A DNA stretch of 64,000 nt from Aquimarina sp. TRL1 (lineage in GTDB: Bacteria; Bacteroidota; Bacteroidia; Flavobacteriales; Flavobacteriaceae). The stretch covers positions 672,501-736,500 of the forward strand of contig NZ_CP053590.1 of assembly GCF_013365535.1 (NCBI RefSeq), written 5' to 3'. The notes beneath the pieces are model-generated. The model saw nothing but the letters and a program-made list of their open reading frames with translations. It ran no database searches and was not told the origin of the DNA. Made by a program: the position numbers and the translations under genes. Of this stretch, positions 45,775 through 53,796 are shown piece by piece; within the stretch, counting starts at the first letter, position 1; each line of letters starts with the position of its first letter.

Positions 45775-46782
45775 TCAAAAATGGTTTTTCATAGATAAAG
45801 AGGGAGGATTCGACAATTGGTCTTCTTTCCAAATTGTACGATTTGTATTATGATCAATATTACCCCCTGATAGTATAATGAGTATTTTTTTTCTCGATGA
45901 TTGTTCTGATAACCATTTTGCTGCTCCTGCCATAGCTAAGGCACTGGTAGGTTCTATATGTAGCTTAAGCAAATGTGTTAACCACTGTGTCCAATAGATC
46001 ATTTTGTCTTCTCCTATTTCATAAAAAGCATCCAATTGTTTGAGGTATTCAAAAGTAATTTCTCCTACGGCTAGTGTCATGGCTCCGTCTGCCAATGTAT
46101 TGGGTGCTTCTGACAAACGATGAATTTTATTAGCTCGCAATGATTGAGCAGCATCATTTCCTGCCAGTGGTTCTGCTCCGATTACTTTTGTTTTTGCAGA
46201 TATCCCCCTTGAGGCAATAAGACTTCCTGATAGCAATCCTCCACCTCCACAGGGAGCAAAAATAGCATCGACCTCTCCTGTTTCTTCTATCGCTTCTAAT
46301 ACAGCGGTTCCTTGCCCTGAAATTACCTGTTCGTGATTAAATGGAGGAATCCATACGGTTCCTTCTTTTTCAGATGCCTCTCTTACTTTCTGATCTGCAA
46401 TATCGCGGGTATCACACAATACGACTGATGCCCCATAAGAGGCTGTTGCCTGAATTTTTACCTGAGAAGAATACGATGGCATAAAAATAGTTGCAGATAC
46501 CCCTAACCTACTAGCTGCCCATGCTACTGCCTGTGCATGATTGCCCGAGCTATTTGCTACAATATGTTTAGGAATACGATTATTTTCTGCTAACCATGAA
46601 ATAGTATTACAGGCTCCCCGAGCTTTAAAAGCTCCAACGCTCTGAAGACATTCTGCTTTAAAATAAATATCATGCCCCATCCATTGGTTTAGCAATGATG
46701 ATTGTACTATGGGTGTTCGGGTTACATGAGGAGCTATTCGTTCTCTTGCACTTCGCACATCAGATATGTTTAAAAACTTCAT
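45775..46782 (-). CDS. PLP-dependent threonine dehydratase / serine racemase-like enzyme
   Basis: The 335-residue enzyme is a fold-type II PLP protein without the ACT regulatory domain of biosynthetic IlvA. It has K53 in SVGAFKARGA, the SSGNHAQAVAWAASRLG block and the glycine loop APCGGGGLLSG. It could be a catabolic threonine/serine dehydratase, a serine racemase or a threo-3-hydroxyaspartate lyase. Sequence alone does not decide. The gene lies 40 bases upstream of trmL on the same strand. Confidence 0.92.
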   Translation of the reverse strand: MKFLNISDVRSARERIAPHVTRTPIVQSSLLNQWMGHDIYFKAECLQSVGAFKARGACNTISWLAENNRIPKHIVANSSGNHAQAVAWAASRLGVSATIFMPSYSSQVKIQATASYGASVVLCDTRDIADQKVREASEKEGTVWIPPFNHEQVISGQGTAVLEAIEETGEVDAIFAPCGGGGLLSGSLIASRGISAKTKVIGAEPLAGNDAAQSLRANKIHRLSEAPNTLADGAMTLAVGEITFEYLKQLDAFYEIGEDKMIYWTQWLTHLLKLHIEPTSALAMAGAAKWLSEQSSRKKILIILSGGNIDHNTNRTIWKEDQLSNPPSLSMKNHF

Positions 46783-47094
46783 AAGGCTTCCTTTTATACT
46801 ATACCTCTTTTTTTATTCTAAAAGCGAGGTATCATTTTCTTACGGGGAAATTTGAGTCTACACTGCTATCATTATGCGGGTTTACTCTTAGGTATAAAAG
46901 TAATACAATCAATTAAATCTTATCTTTTTTTTAACGAATATATAGGATATAAGAAAGGAGAGAACAACGTAAAAACACAATGCCAGTTTAGTATCGTCTC
47001 TCCTTCTTTCTTCTACTTTTTTAAAGTGAGTTAGGATGCTTGTAAATACGTAAGAGGTATATTACAATAAAAGTAGAATCATTTTGTATATATT
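46783..47094. other. Intergenic region with an inverted repeat
   Basis: The 312 bases between the dehydratase and DUF2271 genes contain an imperfect inverted repeat (AAGAAAGGAGAGA at 46951-46963 and TCTCTCCTTCTTTCTT at 46997-47012) with a 33-base loop. It could be a terminator or a folded leader. A 60-codon open frame here is not supported. Confidence 0.4.
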
Positions 47095-47598
47095 TTATTC
47101 TGTTAACAATCGCACATATCGTATATATCCTTTTCCTGTATGCTTTTCTTTTGTAATAGCGGATGTCAATGCTACTTCGATATCTTTTTCGTAATATTCC
47201 TGATCTTCTACTGCTGTTTCAAATCTAATTTTATACCCTGCATCTATTTTATCACTAGGTATTTCTATCAGCTGTATTTTCCGTTCGCCATTACCGATGG
47301 TCGCTCCTGTTATCGCATCTAAATCAGCTCTTTTTTTTCCCTGGAAATCCCACCATGCTGGAATATCACTATACCATTCTGTATCATCTCCATTCACATA
47401 GAGTGTTTTCTCATAGGTTCCTTCCGGGCTCATTAAAGAAATAATTACATAGGCTTTTTCTCCAGTATAATTCTTCATCTGGAGCATGCACTTATACCGG
47501 GTCATATCTTCTCTAACGGCACTACTGGTCAAAAAGAGCACTATTAACAGACCATTAAAGAACCAGCCTGTCTTTTTTAGCATTGCATTTCGTATCAT
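47095..47598 (-). CDS. DUF2271 protein with membrane anchor
   Basis: The 167-residue protein has an N-terminal hydrophobic segment (WFFNGLLIVLFLTSSA) and a DUF2271 domain. The domain includes YKCMLQMKNYTGEKAYVIIS, a DDTEWYSDIPAWWDFQGKKR block and KHTGKGYIRYVRLL at the end. The family often occurs beside PepSY proteins and iron-uptake genes in other genomes. The start codon overlaps the ankyrin gene stop (ATGA), so the two are translationally coupled. Its role is unknown. Confidence 0.9.
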   Translation of the reverse strand: MIRNAMLKKTGWFFNGLLIVLFLTSSAVREDMTRYKCMLQMKNYTGEKAYVIISLMSPEGTYEKTLYVNGDDTEWYSDIPAWWDFQGKKRADLDAITGATIGNGERKIQLIEIPSDKIDAGYKIRFETAVEDQEYYEKDIEVALTSAITKEKHTGKGYIRYVRLLTE

Positions 47599-49094
47599 TT
47601 CAAAAAGTTTAAACTAGAATTATTTTCTTTTAAAAGTTCATTTTCAGTGGCCAGATCATATACGCTCTCATTGAATTCTGTTACAATCTTTTTATCTGCA
47701 CCTATGGTCATTAAATACTTTAGGATTTTTGGATTTTTGGATTTCATTGCAGCAAGGTGCAACGCGGTATTACCGTTTTTATCCTTTGTGTTTATATTAA
47801 TCCCCATAGCATGTATTTTCTTTAACAGAGGAATACTGTGTTTCTCCATAGCAATATGAAATAAGGTACTTCCATTTCCTTCGGAGATTTGACTATTCCA
47901 CCCATGTTTTTTTAACAGCGCTACTTTTTTATCAAAGTCATTTTCCTTCTTTGAGCTGAATGATTTAATTAAGTAATATCCGATCGTATTTCCTTTTTTA
48001 TCCACTGCATTTACATTGGCTCCTGCTGTTAGTAAAAACTCAACTATTTCTGGGGTATTTCTCTGGACTGCTCTTGCCAATGCAGAAACTCCTTCATTAT
48101 TTGTGATTGTAACATCTTTTCCTTTATTTGCTAATAGCGTTACTACCGGTAAGGTGTTTCTATAAGCAGCATTGATAAGAGCGGTATTTCCATTCACATC
48201 TTTTTGATTAACATCCACTCCTTTTGATACAAAATATTCAAAAACAGCGGTATCTTTTGCATTATAGGCTAATCCATGAAGGGGAGTAATTCCTTTATTG
48301 GTTGTCACATTAGAGGCAACTCCTAAATTCTCTAAATACTTAAAAAAAGAAAGTGGATTGGCTTTTCTTCGGGTTCTACTAGCCATTATCATGGCATTTC
48401 CTCCTTCTTCGTTCTTCCCATTATGAGAAATTCCTTTTTTCTTAAGCTGCTCCAGTATTGGAATATTAGCTTTCTTAGCCGCATAATTAAAGGCGTTATT
48501 TCCTAACGTATCTTCACCATAGAGATCTAGTCCCTTTTTAGTGAAATAGGTTACCAGATCAAAGTCATTCAGATGTGGTAATATCAATAATAATGCATTT
48601 GCTCCATCTTTATTTACTTCGTTTACAACATCTGCTCCCTGAGCAATACAGTACTCATATATTTTCTTATCTGTCTGTCCGGTCACTGCTGCAAATAACA
48701 ATAAAGAATATCCGGTACCATCAACAATATCGGTTTTGGCTCCATTAGCCACCAGATATTTCATCAGTTCTAAATTTCCTTTGTAGGCTGCCCAAAAAAT
48801 GTATGTTCTTGCATCATGCGTTCTTTTGTTCACATCATTTCCTTTGTTTATCAAATGAATAATTGTTTCATTGGATGCCTTCTCCAGAATCGCATAACAT
48901 ACTGCATCAAACCCATGAGAGTTCGAAGCCGTAGGAGAAGCTCCTTTTTTAATTTTAGTCTCTACACTGGATATGGTCGGATTTGTCTTCCAATACGCGC
49001 GGTCATGAAACGGGTTACTTTCCTGAGCAGTTATCTTCAAGCTGCCGATGCATAGTAAAATGACTGTATAAACTGCTATTGCTCTTTTCATCAT
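47595..49094 (-). CDS. Exported ankyrin-repeat protein
   Basis: The 499-residue protein has a signal peptide (MMKRAIAVYTVILLCIGSLK) and about a dozen ankyrin repeats. Examples are NGNTALINAAYRNTLPVVTL, GVSALARAVQRNTPEIVEFL and NGNTALHLAAMKSKNPKILK. Ankyrin repeats bind proteins. A periplasmic ankyrin protein fused in operon with DUF2271 recalls catalase-associated AnkB-type proteins, but no such partner is visible. A Fur-like palindrome lies 52 bases upstream of its start (49146). Confidence 0.93.
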   Translation of the reverse strand: MMKRAIAVYTVILLCIGSLKITAQESNPFHDRAYWKTNPTISSVETKIKKGASPTASNSHGFDAVCYAILEKASNETIIHLINKGNDVNKRTHDARTYIFWAAYKGNLELMKYLVANGAKTDIVDGTGYSLLLFAAVTGQTDKKIYEYCIAQGADVVNEVNKDGANALLLILPHLNDFDLVTYFTKKGLDLYGEDTLGNNAFNYAAKKANIPILEQLKKKGISHNGKNEEGGNAMIMASRTRRKANPLSFFKYLENLGVASNVTTNKGITPLHGLAYNAKDTAVFEYFVSKGVDVNQKDVNGNTALINAAYRNTLPVVTLLANKGKDVTITNNEGVSALARAVQRNTPEIVEFLLTAGANVNAVDKKGNTIGYYLIKSFSSKKENDFDKKVALLKKHGWNSQISEGNGSTLFHIAMEKHSIPLLKKIHAMGININTKDKNGNTALHLAAMKSKNPKILKYLMTIGADKKIVTEFNESVYDLATENELLKENNSSLNFLK

Positions 49095-49145
49095 ACACTT
49101 AATTAATAGTGGTAATTAACATATTGACGGATCAATATTTATTAT

Positions 49146-49160
49146 TTAGAATTAATCTAA
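49146..49160 (-). promoter_or_regulatory. Fur-like palindrome upstream of the ankyrin/DUF2271 unit
   Basis: TTAGA-N5-TCTAA (in context TTTAGAATTAATCTAATT) has the symmetry and core of Fur boxes proposed in Bacteroidota. It lies just upstream of the ankyrin gene. No Fur gene is in the window, so the assignment is inference. Confidence 0.45.
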
Positions 49161-49240
49161 TTAAGAACAAAGAAACAAAAAAAAGGTATACGTTGTATCT
49201 ATCAAGTAGTTAAATTTACACGTATACCTTCTTTTAAGTA

Positions 49241-49636
49241 CTAGTTATTCCTCGTCAATCTATAGTGTTCTACAGCTGAAATTAAGGATACAACCAATAC
49301 AATACTTAAGAGTGTTAATTGGGAGAAATTACGGGATGTTCCGGATATTTCCTCAAATAAATGCATTCCATGCGACAGCGTATACAATACACTTATTACC
49401 AAAAGAATGTAGTGAGTTATTCTTCTTTTAGTGTATAGTAATATCACAATCCAGAGAAAAGGGAGGTGATAGTATATCCCTCGTATTATATGAATAGAGG
49501 CAGGTTCTTCTCCATTGGCATCCGGTCTCTTGATATCGATCCCATAAAATACACCACTTATGTGATAATTAAAATGTAGCATCATTCCAATTAATAATAA
49601 TATCCATAGAACAATGAGTTTATTTCTTGTTTCCAT
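49241..49636 (-). CDS. Small four-helix membrane protein
   Basis: The start is set at 49636 (METRNKLIVLWILLLIG); an upstream ATG at 49666 would overlap nrdA by 20 bases. The 131-residue protein has four hydrophobic segments and a short loop IDIKRPDANGEEPASIHIIR. It lies directly after nrdA on the same strand. There is no homology that I recognise. It may be co-transcribed with the reductase by position only. Confidence 0.65.
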   Translation of the reverse strand: METRNKLIVLWILLLIGMMLHFNYHISGVFYGIDIKRPDANGEEPASIHIIRGIYYHLPFLWIVILLYTKRRITHYILLVISVLYTLSHGMHLFEEISGTSRNFSQLTLLSIVLVVSLISAVEHYRLTRNN

Positions 49637-49646
49637 AAGTAAAAAA

Positions 49647-51296
49647 TTATGATGCACAGGCTTCACAGCTATCCTTAAAAGAATTTACTAAACGATGAGC
49701 TACGGATTCTGAACGCTGATAATACAATGATTTTACTCCTAATTTCCAGGCCTCGATCATCAATTGATTTACTTCTTTAATAGGAATATCCGGGGAAATA
49801 TTAATATTGAGTGATTGACTTTGATCAATATATTTCTGACGAATAGATGCCTGAGTTATAATTTCGTATGGATTAATTTCCTTAAACGTTTTAAAAACGG
49901 CTTTTTCGTGTTCTGTCAAACAATCTAAATGTTGAACAGAACCATGTTTCATAAGAATCGAACTCCATATTTCTGGCAGATCTTTCCCTTTTTCTGCCAA
50001 CAGGGATTTTAAAAACTTATTTCTTCTGGTAAAGTTCCCTTTGGCCAAACCTACTTTGTAATAATTACTATTATAAGGCTCTATCCCGGGAGATGTCTGC
50101 CCCAAAATAGAAGAAGATGAAGTCGTCGGTGCAATGGCTAATAAGGTTGTATTTCTTCTGCCATACCCCTTTAATACTTCGGGCTCTCCGAATTCTTCTG
50201 CTAATTTCCTGGAAGCTTCCTGCGTTTTTCCTTGTAGTTCCTTAAAAAAGGAGGCGGTAAATTGTTTTGCTTCAAAAGACTCAAAAGGGATACTGTTTTT
50301 TTGCAAATACGCATGGTACCCCATAACACCTAACCCCAAAGCTCTATGTCTTTTGGCAAAATTATACGGGCGCTCCATATAGGGCATTCCTTTGCTTTTG
50401 GCAATAAACTCTTCCATTATACCATCTAAAAACCATATAGCTGTTTCCACTGCATCTGTATCTTTCCATTCGTCATATAGTTCCATATTCATAGAGGCTA
50501 AACAACATACAAAAGATTCTTCTTTATTAGCAGGCAGTGAAATTTCAGAACAGAGATTCGAATTATAAATCCTCATTCCCTTGTCCTGATATACATCTGC
50601 TGCATTTTTGTTTACCGTATCAGAGAACTGTATATAAGGCAGTCCTTTTGCTTGCCTGGACTTTAATACTTTTGCCCATAAGCTTCTTTTTTCTGTATCT
50701 CCATCTATCATTTCCTGCATCCAATAATCAGGAATACACACCCCGAAGAACAGATTCTGAATAGCATTCCCTACATCCTTGATATTCAACAACTCTTCGC
50801 AGTCGGGATGATCAATATCCAAATAGGCTGCATAGGCTCCTCTTCGAACTGCTCCTTGAGAAATGGTATCTACCATAGCATCGAACATTTTTAGAAATGA
50901 GATAGGACCTGATGAGGCACCATTATCCTTTATTTTGGTTCCCCTGGGACGTAATGCTCCAAAATAACCTGAGGTCCCTCCTCCCATCTTAGTCATCATA
51001 ATAGACTCACTAAGGCTATGGGTTATTCCCTCTATGGTATCTTCTGTATAGGACCCAAAACATGAAATTGGCAGTCCCCTATCGGTTCCCATATTTGCCC
51101 ATACCGGGGATGACAGCGACATCCACCCATAAGAGATTAACTCTTCGAACTTTGATTGAAGTGCTGGTTTTTTTAATCGTATTGCAGTAGCGTTCGTTAT
51201 TCTTTTTACAGCATCTTGTACTGTTTCTCCCTTTAGAAGATATCCTCTTTCTAACATGGTCTGAGATTCCTCAGATATCCAATGATATGCTTTCAT
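49647..51296 (-). CDS. nrdA: Class I ribonucleotide reductase, large subunit
   Basis: The 549-residue subunit reduces ribonucleotides to deoxyribonucleotides. It lacks the N-terminal ATP-cone: the sequence begins directly with the catalytic-domain block LERGYLLKGETVQDAVKRIT. Catalytic residues are present: C79 (LPISCFGSY), C249 with E251 in SNLCSEISLP, and the SFVCCLASMN segment at 261-270. The redox-active C-terminal tail is SCEACAS. nrdB lies upstream on the same strand. Loss of the ATP-cone removes the usual dATP off-switch of the enzyme. Confidence 0.96.
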   Translation of the reverse strand: MKAYHWISEESQTMLERGYLLKGETVQDAVKRITNATAIRLKKPALQSKFEELISYGWMSLSSPVWANMGTDRGLPISCFGSYTEDTIEGITHSLSESIMMTKMGGGTSGYFGALRPRGTKIKDNGASSGPISFLKMFDAMVDTISQGAVRRGAYAAYLDIDHPDCEELLNIKDVGNAIQNLFFGVCIPDYWMQEMIDGDTEKRSLWAKVLKSRQAKGLPYIQFSDTVNKNAADVYQDKGMRIYNSNLCSEISLPANKEESFVCCLASMNMELYDEWKDTDAVETAIWFLDGIMEEFIAKSKGMPYMERPYNFAKRHRALGLGVMGYHAYLQKNSIPFESFEAKQFTASFFKELQGKTQEASRKLAEEFGEPEVLKGYGRRNTTLLAIAPTTSSSSILGQTSPGIEPYNSNYYKVGLAKGNFTRRNKFLKSLLAEKGKDLPEIWSSILMKHGSVQHLDCLTEHEKAVFKTFKEINPYEIITQASIRQKYIDQSQSLNINISPDIPIKEVNQLMIEAWKLGVKSLYYQRSESVAHRLVNSFKDSCEACAS

Positions 51297-51480
51297 ATAG
51301 TTGTGGTATTAATATAGTATGTATGTGTTGTTTTTAGTAAACGCTTTTGAGAACTACTCCCAGCGCATGAAGCTATTACTGTATGTATACATTAGTATCA
51401 ATAGTAAACACGTAATTGCTTTTTGATAAAATCATATGATATCAAGCGGATGCTTGAAATACTTCGGCTTTTATCCCCTC

Positions 51481-52455
51481 TTAAAACAGGTCATTGGCGG
51501 TAAAAGATTGATTATGTTTGGTATAATCAACAGGTCTTTTGGCAAAAAAATCATCATTCGCATTTGCGAACACTTCTTCTTCAAACCACTGCATCGCATT
51601 GATTTCTTGAGTACTTACTTCAAAAACGGCAGGAATATCGATAGCTTGTAAACTTTCATTCACCCGATGCTTCATAAAAGCAACCAACCTGTTTTTGGGC
51701 AAATGAGCTAGTTCTCCCTGCTCGAATATCCAATCTAGTATCCCTTCTTCTGTCTCTATAGAATCTATGGCCGCTTCCTGAATGACACGTATGGTTTCTT
51801 CATTAAAAAAATCCGGATATTCTTGCCTGATAATATTGAATATGTAAATCCCTGCCTGAGAGTGAATTTGCTCATCTTTTGAGGTCCATGCAATAATATT
51901 ACTTGTATTTTTCAGCAATCCTTTGAATCTGGTAAAAGAGAGAATAATTGCAAATTGACTAAACAAAGAAACATTTTCTATAAATAAAGAAAAGACCGCC
52001 AGGGATTTTGCAAAATCCTCCTTACTATGCCCCGGAGCTAACGTCAGGTATTTTTTTAGCAGCGTGACTCTCGATCGTAAGGGAGGAGATGCTAGTGCTG
52101 CTTCAAAGTCTCCATTTAAATCCAATACTTCTAATAATCGGGAGTAGGCTTCTGAGTGCCTAAATTCACACTCTGCAAAAGTACTCCCCAACCCATTAAA
52201 CTCTGGTTTAGGCAATTGTGTATACAGTTTTCCCCAAAATGCTTTGACAGTTACTTCTATTTGTGCAATTGCTAACAATGTATTTTTTATCGCATGTTGC
52301 TCCGAGGCTGATAACTCGACTTTGAAGTCCTGAATATCTCCGGTAAAATCTACTTCGGAATGTACCCAATAAGTATGGTTTAAAGCGTTGACAAATTCTA
52401 AAACTTCGGGATACTCAAATGGTTTGTAACTGGTTCTTTCTTCAAAAATGCTCAT
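51481..52455 (-). CDS. nrdB: Class I ribonucleotide reductase, small subunit
   Basis: The 324-residue subunit holds the dinuclear metal and radical cofactor. It has AECEFRHSEAYSRLLEVLDL (Glu and His ligands and the conserved helix), and a later DEQIHSQAGIYIFNIIRQEY block (further metal ligands). It ends in a C-terminal tail (AKRPVDYTKHNQSFTANDLF) that docks to the large subunit. No ATP-cone is fused to this subunit, unlike some flavobacterial NrdB proteins. nrdA follows after 184 bases. Confidence 0.96.
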   Translation of the reverse strand: MSIFEERTSYKPFEYPEVLEFVNALNHTYWVHSEVDFTGDIQDFKVELSASEQHAIKNTLLAIAQIEVTVKAFWGKLYTQLPKPEFNGLGSTFAECEFRHSEAYSRLLEVLDLNGDFEAALASPPLRSRVTLLKKYLTLAPGHSKEDFAKSLAVFSLFIENVSLFSQFAIILSFTRFKGLLKNTSNIIAWTSKDEQIHSQAGIYIFNIIRQEYPDFFNEETIRVIQEAAIDSIETEEGILDWIFEQGELAHLPKNRLVAFMKHRVNESLQAIDIPAVFEVSTQEINAMQWFEEEVFANANDDFFAKRPVDYTKHNQSFTANDLF

Positions 52456-52836
52456 TCTATTTCTTTTTTTAACGTTTAAGACCCTTTTACAGTTTCCGCT
52501 GCGTTTTGATTGTTATTTTTTAATGATCTGACGGGGTTGTCAATAATTTTATATGACCACAATCAATGGTAGCATTTCTACTTTCTTGTCTTTACTTGAT
52601 ATGATTTTTTGTTTTCCTTCTTTATGACTTTACATCATTAACACAAAATTAATTTTTAATTAGTCTAAATAATTATTGATTTGTTTTAGTTCTTCACAAT
52701 CTTATCAACACATGCAACAAATACCTTAAAAACAACATATTACACCAAAAAACTTTTCCCCTTATACTTCTTGCTATTTTTAGTTACTTTTTATTTTTTC
52801 GGGCAGTATTTCGACGATTATCAATCGTATATATAT
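52456..52836. other. Upstream region of nrdB
   Basis: The 380 bases upstream of nrdB contain a possible -7 element on the minus strand (TAATTTTG, 52644-52651), about 190 bases before the nrdB start. Next to it lies an AT-rich sequence with a TTTAGAC half-site. No -33 TTG is clear. No gene is seen. Confidence 0.4.
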
Positions 52837-52865
52837 AAAAAACAGCACTAAAAAGTGCTGTTTTT
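52837..52865 (-). terminator. Rho-independent terminator, minus strand
   Basis: AAAAACAGCACT and AGTGCTGTTTTT form a 12-bp stem with a four-base loop, followed on the minus strand by T-rich sequence. It closes the exported DJ-1 gene at 52887. Confidence 0.9.
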
Positions 52866-52886
52866 CTTCCCCCTGAAACATGAAGT

Positions 52887-53792
52887 TTATGGTAACTCCA
52901 TACGTAATTTTTTAGCTGTTTCGAGGCTATCTATCAACGGTTCTACACCTGCATCATACATCGATTTCATCATATACCTCATCACAATTCCTGTTTTATC
53001 CGGAGTTCCTCCTTTGATTGGTGGGTGAGGATCATACTCCATGTCCAACATCACCCCCTGAGTATAATCTTTTCCCAAAATATCATTAAGTATAGCTAAT
53101 GACATATCCATTCCTGCTGTCACACCGGCTGCAGTCCAATATTTACCGTCTTGTACATATCTTTTTTTCACAAATTCAGCCCCGTATTTCTCCATCATTT
53201 CCTCTGCGTTATACCAGTTGGTAGTCGCTTTTCTTCCTTTTAATAGCCCTGTTGCTCCCAACACCCATCCGCCGGTACAAACACTTGCTGTATAAAAAGT
53301 TGTTTTATCTATTTTTCGAATCCATTCATGTAATTGCTCATCATAGACATTCTTGATTGTTCCTCTAAATCCTCCTGGTATTACTAAGATATCTAACTTA
53401 TCTACTGAGTCTTTTACGGTATCAGGGATAATTTGAATTCCCGAGGTTGTTTTAACAACTCCCGGTTCCAAGGCGACCAGCCTCGTCTTTGCTCCCATAA
53501 TCTGCCCTAAGATATATCTGGGTCCCATCACATCAAGAATATTACATCCGTTGTATACCAGAATCCCAATTGATCTAACTCTGTATTTTGGTTTTCCAAA
53601 AAACATGTCCATCATCGAATCGTGATTTTCTTCGGTAATTTCCGGTAAGCTATCAATTACTCTGGAGGCTTCTGCTTCATCCGCAATACTATCCACCATC
53701 GTATCATTGTGTCTTGTCGTATCTTTTTCTCCACAGGAAAACACTACTAATGAGATCAATAGTAATGACAGGTATTTATATTTCTTTTTCAT
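52887..53792 (-). CDS. Second exported DJ-1/PfpI family lipoprotein
   Basis: The 301-residue protein has a lipoprotein signal (MKKKYKYLSLLLISLVVFSC, Cys 20) and a charged linker. A DJ-1/PfpI domain follows at about 72-270. It starts VRSIGILVYNGCNILDVMGP and carries the nucleophile elbow ASVCTGGWVLGATGLL, with C172 as the likely active-site Cys. The domain resembles isonitrile hydratase (InhA) and the sensing half of some AraC regulators, but here it is exported and stand-alone. It lies four bases downstream of the TonB receptor gene, so the two form an operon. Confidence 0.9.
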   Translation of the reverse strand: MKKKYKYLSLLLISLVVFSCGEKDTTRHNDTMVDSIADEAEASRVIDSLPEITEENHDSMMDMFFGKPKYRVRSIGILVYNGCNILDVMGPRYILGQIMGAKTRLVALEPGVVKTTSGIQIIPDTVKDSVDKLDILVIPGGFRGTIKNVYDEQLHEWIRKIDKTTFYTASVCTGGWVLGATGLLKGRKATTNWYNAEEMMEKYGAEFVKKRYVQDGKYWTAAGVTAGMDMSLAILNDILGKDYTQGVMLDMEYDPHPPIKGGTPDKTGIVMRYMMKSMYDAGVEPLIDSLETAKKLRMELP

Positions 53793-53796
53793 TTTT

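Noticed and set aside
46852..47034. A 60-codon frame in the gap between the dehydratase and DUF2271 genes
   Set aside because: No promoter, low-complexity hydrophobic composition and no homology. The end overlaps an inverted repeat.
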